Assembly: GCA_025201805.1 (NCBI GenBank)
Contig: MU619335.1
Location: 1,910-62,499 of the forward strand
Reading direction: 5' to 3'
From: Parasitella parasitica
Taxonomy: Eukaryota; Mucoromycota; Mucoromycetes; Mucorales; Mucoraceae
DNA: 60,590 nt
Shown piece after piece: positions 9,135-25,504 of this stretch; the first letter of the stretch is position 1; each line of letters opens with the position of its first letter. The notes below the pieces were generated by a model. The model was not told the DNA's origin. It saw only the letters and a list, made by a program, of their open reading frames with translations, and did no database searches. Position numbers and translations under genes: made by a program.

Positions 9135-12100
9135 TTATTTTACACCGTATCCACCTCCACCAGGCGTGTTGATAATAATGCGATCGCCACGGCCAAATTT
9201 CGCTGAATTCTTTCCAGTCATATTTAATATTCTAGTAACTTCCTCCTCTTGGCTCGATTTTTCATGTCGAACCCAAATATTAATACCCTTTTCGCCATTA
9301 TGTCCTCCAGCGAGACCATAAGGTGTAAATACTCGTCGCTCAGATAAAATCGACACTTGGATGCCATCTTCCAAAAATTCAATTTCACGAATAACGCCAT
9401 CGCCACCCTTATGCTTGCCTTGGCCACCAGAATGTGGACGAATAGCAAATTGGTGAAGTATCACTGGATAGCGTTTTTCCAATATCTCTGGGTCAGTAAT
9501 ACGGGTATTTGTCATGTGTGTATGCACACCACTTTGTCCATCCCAAGTTGGACCAGCACCACTTCCGCCAGCGATCGTTTCGTAATAGCCCCAACCAGAA
9601 GTTGTCTCGCCTGTTTCTTCATTTTTTCCGCCCTTACCAAACGTGAGATTGTTGCAACATCCTTGACTAGCCGCACATGCACTGAATGCTTTCAAAACTA
9701 CATCAACCAGTCTTTGGCTAGTCAGAACATTACCGCCAACCACAGCACAACGCTCAGAAGGGTTTAGGATAGAATTAGCAGGGATCTTGATAGTGATAGG
9801 CTCTAAACAGCCTGAATTAAGAGGGATATCTTGGTTCACCAGACAACGGATAGAGTAAATGATGGCCGAGTGACACACGCTTTCGGGCGCATTTGTATTT
9901 CCGTATACCTCAGGCCCTGTTCCTTGGAAGTCAAACAAGGCAGTGCCTTCAACTGCGTCGATTGATACATTTAAATGTATAGGCGTACCGTCATCCATGT
10001 AGTCAGTAGCAACCAGCCTCTCAGAATGCTCCTTGGCAACTTGTTTCAAAAGGGACTTTACTGCATCTGAGGCATTCTTACGGATATGCATCATGTAGGC
10101 TTGCACTACTTGCAATGAGTACTCTTGAATAAGCGATTTCACCAGATTGATGCCCTTTTGATTGGCAGCTATTTGTGCTTTCAGATCTAAGAATGAAGTA
10201 ATGGTTGGTTATGCATTGTCGCCGTACGTGCCTATATGTATACCTGATATATTATCTCTAAATGCACGTGAGCCAGAACACCCAGGATAAGATGCCGGTA
10301 TAGTGCACAAGTGTTCTTCAAGACCCTCTTGATCAAAATGGCCTTTTGATACAATCTTGAATGATTTGATGGCGGCACCTTCTTGGTACAATTCTTTGGA
10401 ATGGGGAGGCATTGAGCCGGGAGAGATGCCACCAATATCTGCATGGTGTCCTCTCGATGCTACAAAGAAAACAATCTGGCCATTATCAAACACAGGTGTG
10501 ATGATTGTGATATCTAGGCAAAAAAGTGAGACTATGAACATATGCACCCACTCACACTGCATCATTGTGCGCTTACCAGGCAAATGAGATCCACCTGCTT
10601 GTGGATGGTTTGTCATAATAACGTCTCCTTCGAATAGGTTACCCTTGTAAAAGTTTAGCTGGTAAATTACAGCATGGCTGAGTGAGCCCAAATGCACAGG
10701 AATATGAGGTGCATTTGCAACAAGCCCTCCATCAGCGCCGAACAACGCACATGAGAAATCTGCGCGTTCACAAAAATATTAATTTCAGCTATAGGTCAGT
10801 CCAAGTGTACGCAGTACAATACCTAGTCTTTCCTTAATGTTGGTCGAAATGGCTGTCTTTTGCAAGGTTCGGCCCATCTGTTCAGCGATACTCATGAACC
10901 TGTGTGAAAAGATAGAAAGCTGAATAGGCTCCATTTCTATTGTAGCCACCTTCTTTTCTCCACGGCCTACAGTAATAGTAATGTGTCCCGATGTAATCAG
11001 CGCAGTGCAAGAGGGTTCAACTACCACAGTGGCAGTAGCATCGATGATAATGGCAGGTCCACGTATTGAAGAACCAGGCTTCAAATCGTCCAAATGATAG
11101 ACAGGGACGTGGTCATCTCGCCCAGTCTCTTCAAAATACACGGAAGCAAAGTTATCGGTAGCGTTTGCGATGTCTACAATCTGGTTTGCTGAAAAAAGTG
11201 CCTTGATATCTCGATCCGGGGTGAGGTCTTCATTTTGGAAAGTCTTGCCAATACCACGAACACGAATGTCATCCACAATGATATCCCTGTCTTTGAGCAA
11301 GAAGCCAAACTCTTGAGTGTACAGCTCATAAAATGCATGTTCAAAATCCCAATTATCAACGGCAGGCTGAAGTGTCATTAAGGCACAGTCAGTGCCATCG
11401 TAGCGAAGATTAAGGTAGATTTCAGTAACAATGTCTTCTTCCCGGAACCCCTGCTTGACAAGCTCAGCGATGGCTTCTTTCTCAAGATGGGACACGTGCT
11501 CCTGAATGCGAGACAGCCCTGCGCTTAGTTTTTCAGATGATGGCTCCTGTACTTCATGCACAACATCAGCAAGTGCCAAGCCAAATGCAGACAAAATAGA
11601 ACTGTGTCGGTATAGAACAATTTTACTGATTCCAAGATTACGCGCTATCCCACATGCATGCTGGCCCCCAGCTCCACCAAATACGGCCAATGTATGGTTG
11701 CTGGTATCATGACCTTTAGCTTCGGTTAAAGCGCGAATAGGGCGACACATGGTCTCATTGGCTACCTTGATAAAGCCGTAGACAATCTCATCTAACGACT
11801 TGCTCTCCCCAGTAGTGGCATTAATGACATTGGCGAGCTCTGTGAACTTTTCCTCTACAACATCTTTATCCAAGGGTTGGTCCTCATTGGGGCCAAATAT
11901 TTTAGGAAAGAATTCAGGTAGCAGCCGACCCAGGTATAAGTTAGCATCAGAAACTGCCAAAGGGCCACCTTTTCGGTAGCAAGCAGGCCCCGGATGAGCT
12001 CCAGCACTCTACACATTTACCACCGAACCTTTAGCAAAATTGGAATCACTTTCAGCGTACAAAGACTTACCTCAGGGCCTACCACAAACATGCCATTTTT

Positions 12101-13496
12101 GAAAAATAGCATAGACCCACCACCAGCGGCGACAGTGTTTATATCTAATTGTGGTGCCTGAATTGTGACACCGGCGGTGGTCGTTTCAAATACATGTTCA
12201 TAATGACCATCAAAACGGGACACATCAGTGCTTGTGCCACCCATATCAAAGCCAATGACAGGCACCTGCGATTGTTTATCAAAGGTTGTCAAAGCGTACC
12301 CAACAACGCCACCTGCAGGACCAGACAAAATAGCTTTGAAGCCTGAGAACTTACTGACAGGCACCAAACCACCATCACTTTGCATGAATTGCAACTGTGT
12401 AGTGCCTTTTTCGAATCCATCGTCAAAGCCGCTTACGAATCCTTTGATATAATTCTTGATACAAGGTGTCAAATAGGCATCTGCGGTTGCTGACGTACCG
12501 CGGGGCACAACCTTAACCATTGGCATGACTTGACTGGAAAGCGAGACATGATCAAAGCCAATTGATTTGGCCAGATCGCCAATTTGTTGCTCGTGGTCAG
12601 GAAAAGTGTACGAGTGTAACAAACAGACGGCGATACTTCTATAGCCTTCGTCGTACAATCCCTGTAATTGTAGCTTGATAGCTTCAAGATCTTTGCGATT
12701 TTCATTAGACTGAAACACTTACGACTTGTAATCCTCTTATAATTCATACCTGGTGATTGGACAACTTTTATCCATTCTCCTGATATACCTTGATGTATAT
12801 TGTGATGGCTGCCTTTTTCAGGGTCAATCTGTTCCACTGAAGCGGCAGAATTCAATAAAACAACACTATCCAAATTAACCAGAGACTCAGTGAAGCTTTC
12901 TAATCTTGCAATTTAGTAGGACACTTTACCGCTCACTGACTTCAATAACTTTTTGATACAAAACGTCGGGTTTACTGATTGACAGGTCAAAGATCTTGGG
13001 TCTTGCTTGATTACCTACACAAGATCAACAAGAATAAATTCAATCTTATTACGTAGCGTGGGAATCATAAAACTTACCTATCGTCAAAAGGTCCCCGAAT
13101 CCCTTCGTGATTAATAATGCACTTGATTCGCCTTTTCTTTCCAGCAATGCATTGGTGGCAACTGTAGTACCCATGCGTACACTTTCTAGATGAAAACAAT
13201 GCATTAGGTACTCGACATTAGATCAGCTTTATTTTTTGACACTTTAACCTACCAATATTTTGTGTGGGGACAGGCTCTGAACGAGGATGTTTCTTCCCAG
13301 TAGCAAGTTCCACTATCCTCCTTATGCCCTCAGTAGGTGCGTCTTTGTAGTTGGAAGGGTCTTCTGAAAGTAGCTTTACCACATATTCACGGTAATTTTT
13401 GTCTCCCGGGTTCCCAACAAAGCCTATACAATCAGTAAAGGTTCCTCCTCTATCAATGCAAATAGTAAGCGATTCAGATGAATTTGCTGAAGCCAT
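9135..13496 (-). CDS. OXP1: 5-oxoprolinase (ATP-hydrolysing)
   Basis: The enzyme opens 5-oxoproline to glutamate with ATP in the gamma-glutamyl/glutathione cycle in the cytosol. Nine exons (13496-13253, 13185-13078, 13014-12930, 12895-12750, 12717-12071, 12008-10823, 10759-10577, 10513-10244, 10186-9135) keep frame throughout and give about 1306 residues, close to the usual 1280-1290. The HyuA-like half carries [11 protein letters not shown] near the N-terminus, [14 protein letters not shown], and [15 protein letters not shown] at an exon junction. The HyuB-like half carries [22 protein letters not shown] and [16 protein letters not shown]. The start was set at the Met before [17 protein letters not shown]. 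The upstream Met at 13574 is in frame but adds residues not typical of the family. The gene looks complete and intact. Confidence 0.95.
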
Positions 13497-14963
13497 TGGA
13501 TCTGGGGATTCACACTGCAATTTGAAAATATTGCAAAAAAGAGATGCAAGATGTAATTTTCGCGAAAATTCCAAGTTGTTTAAGTCTCAAAGGACTTTGA
13601 AATATAATGCAGCAGCAGTGTTGCAGGTTACGTTTGAGAAGATTATTTGTTACATGTAAATTGTTGCGTACAAATTATGTGAAAAATGCTCTCAAAAATA
13701 AATATATATCAAGTGATTATTTCGGTGACACCGCTGCACTTTCTCTAAGCAGTTTAAACAATAATCTAGAAACAAGATTAAACGAAATCTAGGCTCAAAG
13801 GGTTTATACAATACATCACAGCTTCATTTTGGTCATTCATAGCCATTGAATTGTGATAGAATATACGGTATTGTCTCCGGATGTTGTTCCGAATACCAAA
13901 AGAAGTAATCCGTTGTTTAAATGTTGAGTATTTTTGTTATGTTTCCACCGTCATATTTGAATGAAGCTTCACTCGCTTGTAATGAGTAACATCAATTGAA
14001 TGATAACAATTTATTAGGGCTTCTGACTGGCTGCAAGTATATATAACCGTTGATTATATGTTGTTCTAATCTTGTGCTTAGAACTTGAATCTAATAACCT
14101 TTCGGGTGTTTGTTGAAGCAGGCGTAGAGGTTAGGGATTGTTGGTATAAATAAACAGCTCTCGAAAAAGAGCACCAATTCCAATGACTAATCGTTCATGA
14201 CGATAGGTTTTATTTATTCACAATTTAATAAAGGGCATCAAAGGATATCTAAAGTATTGACGAAGCCAGAAAGCATACGATTAAAAGTTGAAAAATGAGG
14301 ATTCGGATTTCACATTTCTGTCGAGTGATTTAATGAAAAAAACATAAAAATTATCTAATCTAAATGGCTTAACTACCTCTACTTTCATAAAACTTCATAG
14401 AACCAAGTAAAACCAAGTAAAACCAAGACAAGTCAAAATAAAAAGAGGGTCTCAAGTTTATCAATCTTGATCCCCTCAGTGAATTTTCCCTTGGAAAACT
14501 TTCCCTTCAAAAATACCTGAGACAGGATAGCTATACGAATCTCTGCAATCTTCCTAGATTTCAATCAAAATCCTAATTGGATTTATTGATCTTTATTGCA
14601 TTTAAAAAAAAAAGAGTTGCCCAACAACACTACGCCAAACGCTTGATATATAGCCAAGGCTTGCAAGATTCTGTACTTGCCATTGAGATCATCGGCTTTA
14701 TATATACATATATGTACATATATATATATAAACCAGCAAATTTTATATTAAACCCGGAGTCTTCAAGTCTCCTTCGTTACGATAATTTCAACCAACACTC
14801 TGTATAACAGATCAAGCAAAAAATTGGTAGCAAGGGGAAGATCTTCAGGCAACCAATATATTTAAAGGTACGCTGTTAAATGTCTTGATTTGATTTTGTG
14901 AATATCAACCTTTCTTCTTTTTCATTTTATCGTTTTTTCATTTGATTATTTCAATAAAATCAA
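13497..14963. other. Intergenic region, no gene seen
   Basis: This divergent promoter region between OXP1 and a coiled-coil gene is AT-rich. It contains a threefold direct repeat of AACCAAGTAAA near 14400-14428 and an alternating TA run (TATATACATATATGTACATA) near 14700. No family-level coding signal was found. Confidence 0.5.
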
Positions 14964-17503
14964 ATGCTAGATGACTCAAGTAAAGAAAAGTCTCGCCGGG
15001 TTTCGTCCTTGGAAGCAGCAGGTGTCAAGGTTGTCGCTTCACCTGCTACTGCCAAAAAGAAAGTACCACCGGTTCTGCCATCGCCTATATCAACTGCACG
15101 CACAGGTCGATCTCACACTGCCGGTGCGAAAACACCCAATTCAGCAACATCGCCTGCCATATCTTCTCGTCTAACAAAAACGCCCATTGTAAAAAATAAA
15201 CTGACTCCAAGTAACAGCAGAGATACGGCATCTCTAAAGAAGAAAATGTACAACAATAGCTCGACAACGAAACGAAGCAGTAGCAGACTATCGACCACTT
15301 CGTCGTCTTCGTCTATCAGATCGACACCTACAAGTAGCAAAACAGTTATTAATGGGGTTGTAGGCACAGCGTCAATCAAAAGATCGTTGGTTATTGAGGA
15401 ATTAACGGACAAGGTAAGGGGAAGCTAGATAATTCTTCCGTTTGAGCAGACGTTTATCCCTGTTTTGCAGTACCATGCAGCTGAGACAGCTTTGGCAGCG
15501 AAAGACAAAGCACTCAAACAAAGCGAGACTGATTTAAAAGACGTGAAGGCAAGACTGGAACAAATGCAGTCCGAATTGGAGCAACAAATCTCGGCAAACA
15601 AAAGCCGTGCCGACGAAGAGGCGCTCTTAGCACAATTGAATGAGCAACAACGGCAATATATCGAGCTACAACAAGCGTTTGAGAGTGAAAAATCGGACAT
15701 CTTGGCGAATCACCAAGAAACCGAAAAGAGAAATCAACAGAACCTTGAAAATTTGCGCGAAAAGTTAGACATTGAGAAAGAATTATTAAATAATACGACG
15801 GTCGAGAAAAATAGAATCATTGAAAAACTAAATCGTGAATTGGATGAGATGCGAGATAATATCAAAGTAGGATGAGAATAAATATGCTTTCAATGTGAAT
15901 ACTCGCCCTAACGAACAATCTCTAGGAAATGCATCAAACGCATCAAACAAGACTTAATGCCATGTCGAAGCAGCTTGAATCAAAGCATGAACAGCGCATA
16001 AATAACCTCCTGGAACAGATTAGCGCAAATGAGGTCGAAAAGGTAAAGTTACCTGTATCGGATAATAGTCAGGTTATGGTTGCCGACATCTGGTGATTTT
16101 AATAGAAACACATTGAACAAAAGCTTACTACCGAAGATGCTCAGGTATAGCTCCTAAAGTAACGCGGTGGCATTGGAATAATTCACATTTTTATATGTTC
16201 ACAGAAAAAGCTAAGACTCGAGTTGGAAAATCAAACGAAACAACTGGTACTCATAATAGGTCGATGCATCAGTACATGTGTGAGCTAATGTGCATGAATT
16301 TCATTTTACAGATCAATGCTCATGAGCTTGAAATTCAAAATATCAGATCAGAGTTATCACACTATCAAGTAACTAGTACAACCAATCGTCAGCTGCGTAC
16401 AAAGTATATAACAGATTGTAAAATAGACAAAATATCACGAACTGTCGAAACGTAGCATTGACCTAAAGGTAAGTTAACTCCTAAAGATGGCATTTTGCAA
16501 TTAATCAAATCAGCAAAGACGCTACAGGATAATCAGATAGCTATTGCAGAAACAGCATTGGAGACAGAAAAATTAAAACATGCAAATTTGATGACAAAGT
16601 ATGATGACTTGGCCAAGACAAACTCGGACCTTGAGGTGAAAAACTGAACCTTGCTTCTCCAGCCCCTTGTCAAAAGTACTGATCGTTACTTTTTTTTCTT
16701 ATAACAGCGTAATATAGATGAACTCTTGTCAAGAAATAACGAGCTTAATGTGAGTAAATCAATATCAAACATAACCAAGATGGATACTGACATGAATTAT
16801 TTACATGCAAAAGAATAAAGTTGAGGAGTATGAGTTTAAAGAAAAACAACATTTGCATACGATCAAAAAACATCAGTCCAATACTTTGGAGCTACGATCG
16901 ACGCTGAAATACCAGCAATTACAAGAAGAACAGATACAAAAAGAGATTGATATAGCGAAAAAAGAACTGAGCGAAGAGTTTCAACAGCAGTTATCACTTC
17001 AAAAAGCTTCTTATATCAAAGATACTAACCAGCTTCAGGACAAAATAGATACACTACAGTTTGAATTGAATGTGAGACTTTTTTTTTTCTGACTCGGCGA
17101 TTAAGACATTGACATTTGTTAATTTAAATCTGCGTAGATTTGTATCGACAATCTGAACCAATCAAAAGAAGATCAAACCAAGAAAAAATCGGTAGTAAAT
17201 GAAACTTTTACCTATAAGAAGCATCTTGCTTTACAGGGCGGTGATTCAGAATTTAAGGTAGTCATACGAGTGCAGGCATACATTTGACGACTGACAAATT
17301 AACTATGAAAAAAGCTTTTGGTACACCAGCATCAAAAAGAACTAAATGTACTGCAAGAACAGTTTCAGAGCATATTGGACATAAAAGATGATCAAATCAA
17401 TGACCTTGTATATAAAGTCAAGAAAAGTCATTTCAAACAAGAAAAAGAGATTGTAGATGAAAATGAGGTTACATCATTCATATACCTAAACTATTCCTTT
17501 TAA
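14964..17503 (+). CDS. Coiled-coil protein with basic Ser-rich head, 13 exons
   Basis: Thirteen exons can be joined in frame: 14964-15413, 15471-15866, 15926-16042, 16106-16144, 16205-16246, 16312-16403, 16456-16468, 16519-16635, 16708-16749, 16814-17071, 17138-17191, 17237-17257 and 17315-17503, for about 609 residues. Residues 1-150 are basic and Ser/Thr/Pro-rich (for example TPIVKNKLTPSNSRDTASLK), typical of disordered microtubule- or membrane-binding heads. The rest is almost continuous heptad-like coiled coil rich in E, K, Q and L. All introns but one fall between codons, so exons can be skipped without a frameshift. No CAP-Gly, motor or other catalytic domain is seen. A role as a cytoskeletal tether is plausible from architecture only. 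Exons of 13 and 21 nt are less certain than the rest. Confidence 0.65.
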
Positions 17504-17854
17504 TAATAATCAAATCATTAGATGTTTGCTTGATAAACGTCTCTTTTGGTTACTCAATGGTTACACCGTTAATTGCAAGTGAAATATTGACCATATTTAT
17601 ACGTACAGTGATATCAAGGTTTTTTTTTTTATAATTTTTTGGTTTAAGACGGAGCCTCTGACAACTGCAAAATAGACGACCAAGACCAAGAAGAATGAGA
17701 TGAACGTCTTCCTCTCTTCTTCTACAATTGCTGTGTGTTACCTATTATCAAGAAATTCTACATTTGTTGTACTTCATCCCCCCCCCTTTTTTTTTTCCAT
17801 CTCTGTCTCTCCCTCTCCCTCTCTTTCTCTTTCAATCTATCAATTAGTTATTAA
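17504..17854. other. Promoter region with C/T-rich tract
   Basis: Upstream of the Zn2Cys6 gene a strongly pyrimidine-rich tract runs from about 17779 to 17840 (a run of C, then T, then TCTC repeats). Such C/T tracts just before the start codon are common in fungal promoters and 5' leaders. Confidence 0.5.
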
Positions 17855-20800
17855 ATGAATACATTTCTGCAGCAGCAGTTTACGTCTCCTCGTCCTCCTT
17901 CGCATTTATTGAATACAAATCTAAGCACGTCTTTGACTCCTTTAAAGAGAACCCGTGCAAAAAGAAGCTGTGATTTCTGCCGCAAGAGAAAGTCTCGATG
18001 TGATGCTGATGCTTCCACGCCATGCTCCAATTGCAAAGCTGTAAGTTTTCTTTTTCTATATAAAATGTGAACGCACAGTTACTGAAAAAAAAACCTGTAG
18101 TGGGGATACACTTGCGAATTTCAGACAGTAAGAAAGAAAAGAGGGCCTCCAAGTGTGTAAGTGCATGTACATTTTTCAAATTCATAACTGACTCGAATGC
18201 AAATGCGTTTAGCTACGTCAACAATCTCGAAAAGAAATGCAAAAAGATGGAATCACTTTTGTCAACTTTGACAAACTGCTCAATAAAAGATCTCGAAAAG
18301 AACGATTTTCAATATGCTGGACATATTCAACCCTCTTCACCGCCAAACCCAACCGATTCATCCTCAGACGACGAAGAAGAAGACTCTGAACACGATTTCG
18401 ATCCATTGAACGAGGCAACAGAAGACTACGATTCTCTCAAATATACTGGCCAATCCTCTGCTGGACTGAAGCTATTCAATAGCGATATTTTCAAATCTCA
18501 AACAGCCATTCCGTGGCCTGGAAGGGAGAACATTGTGCTAAAGTTGATGGCTCAAGACGAGCTAATGATTGTTCGCACAGAGAAATCTTCTATTACCGGA
18601 AAGTCAGACATGCTGTTTGATGTTGGATTATCGATGCGCGCACCTCTTTTCGATAAGCAGAAACGAAGCAATACACTACTCAAAAACACAAAGAAGCCGG
18701 CAAGACATCAATTAGACAAAATGGTCGGCATGTATGTTGAATGCCACTGATTTAAATATACAGCAGCATTTACTAACTTTCGTATGGTAACATTTAGATA
18801 TTTTAGCCACATTCATTTGATTCTGCCTATTGTCAACAAGACTCAATTTCTAAAATTGTATCACAATTCATCATCTGCAGGACCTCCTTCGATCTTGATG
18901 CAAGCCGTGTTGGCCCTAACGTTCAGATTTACTGGCCAACGAATGCCCGATTTGGTAAAAGACGCTGATGAGTTTGCTGATATGTATTTCAGAAAAGTCA
19001 TGAAGCGTCTGAGAGATTCAGCCAAGTCAAGGCTCTGTCATGTCCAAGCAGCTCTTTTGATGGCTCTTTACCTAGATATGGACGACGGCGATGTTGAATC
19101 TGCTCAGTGGTGCACCGTCGGAAGTGCCATTCGTATGGCTCAGGATCTGGGCCTCCACCGATCTTGCGCCAAGTGGAATCTTCCTCGTTCTGAAATCGAG
19201 ACTCGCCATAGAGTATTTTATGCCTGCTATGTGATGGACCGATGGCTGGGTGCCCGCGCCGGAAAGCCTTTGACTATCCTCGACAGAGATTTCGATACTG
19301 ACATGCCATCGCCTTACGAAATCACCGATGATAGCACAGACACTACCAACATTGGTGCACCTATCTATCGCAACTTTATAGCCTTGATCAAGTTGTCAGA
19401 GATATTGGGTAGAGTATTGAAAGCGCTTTATGCTCCCAATGCAAAGATATCCAATACAAATGCGGGTCTTGACGATCCAACAATATTAGCAGTGTTTGAG
19501 AGACGATTGCTGAACTGGAAAAATTCTCTGGAAGAGCCTCTAGATGGCGCTTACTTGTCCAGGCTTGACAAAGGTATTATTTCATTTGCTTGAAATCAAA
19601 ATTCTAACAAACATACTAAAAAAAAAAAAAAACACCCAATTAGAAAACTTGAAAATTTACTATTACGTTGTCGTGCTACTTTTATATAGGCCATTCAACC
19701 AGCTATCCGTTCAAAAGTACCCAAACTTGAAATCCATCGTTGCAGCATCCGAGAAGGCGTGTACTGACGCAGCTAACCAGCTATCTGACATTGTTAATCA
19801 ACGGCAATGTCAAACTTCAGATCCTGCCTACTATTATGTCTTGTGTGCTCCATCTTGCTATATCTACGCCTTATTTCAGTCTTCGTTAGTGTATCTGTCA
19901 AATGCGTTACGAACCCGAAGCGCAAACGATATTCAAGAGTTCCATCAGTCTATTAATCTGATAAAGATGAACCAAGAAATAGGCCCTGCCCCTCGTGCTG
20001 TCGAAATACTCAATATGCTTGCCTCAGTCAATGGCTTATACGTTGGCAGTAGTATTAGTAGTAGCTGCGAAAGTGCTTGTAAACTTAATTCAATTAGTGA
20101 CGAATCATCCATTTTCAATGGCACAGTTACCACCTCTACTTCGAAATCTGCCATTTCGACGCCTCCAGTTCACTCGAATAGCCCTTATATGGACCGTCCT
20201 GTCAATGAATCACCTCAATCTCACTACGTACAACACAGATTAATGAATACCAGCATCATTGGAGGCATCACACCAGACATTGATTCAGACATAGGCATTA
20301 CCATTGCTCCCTCGTGCGACCATGGACATTTACAACAGAAGAACGAGCATGACCAGATTTCGTTGCAACAAGAGCAACACCAACAGCAGCAAGCCCATTG
20401 CTATATTCAGCAGCAGTACCCTGTCTATGCTCAAGAAGCTTCAACACTCTCGCACCACCGCTCGTCTTCTTTCGATCGACCCAACTCCTCCACTCATTAC
20501 TCACACGCACGATCCGTCTCCCACGACCACTCGGCTCACAACACAGCAATAACTCCCATAGCTAAATCGCTCGCAATGAATGTGAATGGTATACACTCCC
20601 ATTGCTACGCCTCTCCAAGCGACAATAACATCAACAACATGAACCAAATGATGAATACATACAGATCTTTACCACAGGCTCCTCAAGCCTACACTGCTGC
20701 TTATGACCCCAATATGAATGTATCCAATTCAACATTACCACCGTCGAGTCTGAATTGGTCAGACTGGGATGTGTATCTTGGCCATCAAAACCAAAACCCT

Positions 20801-20875
20801 GCTGGTTTGCAGCAGCAGCAACCGCAAAATAATCCATCAACTTCATCTCCCTCTCAGCATATTCAATATTCTTGA
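17855..20875 (+). CDS. Zn2Cys6 fungal transcription factor
   Basis: Five exons (17855-18040, 18101-18156, 18213-18731, 18798-19573, 19644-20875) give about 922 residues. The Gal4-type binuclear cluster lies at residues 39-67: CDFCRKRKSRC, then C57, C60 and C67, the last cysteine being in exon 2. A short coiled coil (YVNNLEKKCKKMESLLSTL) follows for dimerisation. The middle contains the Fungal_trans domain (SHIHLILPIVNKTQFLK through IRMAQDLGLHRS, RHRVFYACYVMDRWLG and the YYYVVVLLLYRPF helix). The C-terminal third is low-complexity, rich in Gln, Asn, His and Ser (QQEQHQQQQ), as in activation domains. The protein should be nuclear and bind CGG half-sites. The target pathway cannot be read from the sequence. 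Confidence 0.9.
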
Positions 20876-21508
20876 AATAAATTTTTTTTTCTTTTGTGCA
20901 TTTTCTCTTATCCAAATTGAGTTGATGCTCAAATTTTAATGCAAGTGAAATATGTAAATTTGACACCTCTAACGGAACGATATGTTCAATCGCAACAGAG
21001 TGTCAAAATCACAAACGATGAGAAGCAGATGATGAACTGCATTTTTATACACGACTTGGTGAACAGCTTTGCTCTATCGCTATCTTGTCAATTCAAAGAT
21101 GCTCATTACTATGGTTGCCATGCCACTACGAGACAAACGTAGTAACATATTCATCGACCGACCCTCCTCTCTCTTTCAAAATGCAAGCTACCACTGCTCG
21201 TAAATGTATCATAGTAAACTCATTCAAATCCCCTTTCTGATTCCCTGAATCCTAGTTTACAGTGGAAAACCCCAAATTTCGATGGGACAGTGTCGCACTG
21301 TCGTCAAAGAATATGATGTACCTGAAGACCCAACACATTCCAAGGCATTCCATTTTAACAGCCGTAGCCCCTTCTAATTGGGTTCCATGTGATGACGTTT
21401 AATATTAATGCGCGTCCATTACGTGTCCTGCTGCTACGATATTCAAAGCAACCTTCCACAGTTTTCATCACTTTCTCTTCCTTCTTTATTGTTTAGAAAA
21501 AAAAAATA
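20876..21508. other. Intergenic/promoter of CDC48
   Basis: No coding family is visible. Two ACAGT phrases (about 21260 and 21288) and a C/T-rich leader (about 21460-21490) lie before the CDC48 start codon. Confidence 0.4.
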
Positions 21509-24366
<2,858 letters not shown>

Positions 24367-24625
24367 ACTTAATCTCTCCAAAAACACATGCACCTTTTCT
24401 TTTCTTTCTCTACCTCTTTTATCTCCAAATAAAACAGGCTTTCATTTTGTTAAATTTTCACTTTTGTTAAATAATAATAAATAAATAAAATCTAAAGGAT
24501 TGATTTTACACATTGGCTATATTTTTTTTCGATCTTCATGCATCAAACAATGGACTTTTAAATGCGGTACGGATGTTGGGCGCCTGTGTGGCAGCAGTCT
24601 TTTATCTCTACCATACATACAACAT

Positions 24626-25346
24626 ATGTCTTTCAAGTTCGGGACGATTGACATACCAGAGTCAGAAGTATTTTATGAAAGCAAACACTCGATAGGTTTA
24701 GTGAACCTCAAGCCAATAGTTCCGTAAGTGTACACTTGCCATATGAATAATGACTCCATGACTAATATACATGTATCGTTTTGAAATAAAGTGGGCGTAA
24801 ATGATGAACGCAAAAAAAAACAAAAAAAACAACCATGTTTAATATTATATCAACCCTTTTTTTTTTACAGATATTCTGATCGTTCCTAAGCGTGTCGTAT
24901 CTAGGTATTCACAGCTTACAATAGAAGAGGTAAAAATAGCATATATTATCGAGTAAATCGGACTGATCCCAAACATGTGATATCCACTTGTGGGCATATG
25001 TTCATGATATACTATATATGTAGATTACAGACCTGGGTGAGTCTGCTAAACTTACTAGCAGCGTCCTGCAAGACGAGTATGGTAGTGATATGATCTGGTT
25101 AATCCAAGATGGCAAAGAAGCAGGGCAAACAGTATATATAGTCATCCATGTGGATATAAACATATCATCATTATGCTAATCTACTTTTAAAAGATTTCCC
25201 ATGTGCATCTACATATGATACCAAAGAGGTTTTCCGAGTGGTTTGCGCACGAAATTGAGGATGATGGTCGAGTGCCTAGAACTATGATCGAAATGAAAAA
25301 AGAGGCTGAACGGTTAAAAATAAAATTCCAAAGCGTAATCTTGTAG
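24626..25346 (+). CDS. HIT-family (FHIT/Aph1-like) dinucleoside polyphosphate hydrolase
   Basis: Members cleave ApnA dinucleotides or nucleoside phosphoramidates. Five exons are proposed: 24626-24723, 24792-24796, 24871-24929, 25024-25131 and 25194-25346, about 140 residues. Signatures: FGTIDIPESEVFYES, VNLKPIVPGHILIVPKR, QDGKEAGQT, and the histidine triad H93-V-H95-L-H97 in SHVHLHMIPKR. The second exon is only five bases (TGGGC), between ...AAAG and GTAAAT. It supplies the last base of the Pro codon, the Gly and the first base of His in PGH, a conserved family motif. Without it exons 1 and 3 do not join in frame. Size and motifs match FHIT (147 residues in human). Confidence 0.85.
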
Positions 25347-25504
25347 CGTACTTCATTTTGTGCTACTTTTTATACTATAGTATTACGTGAATCACAGTTA
25401 GCCTTGTTGAAGGACATATGAGTTGGTTACTTTTTTTTTTGTTTTATTTGTTTCTTCTTCCCTTTCTTCGATCCTGCTTTAGATGTATACATTCATATAA
25501 AGAA

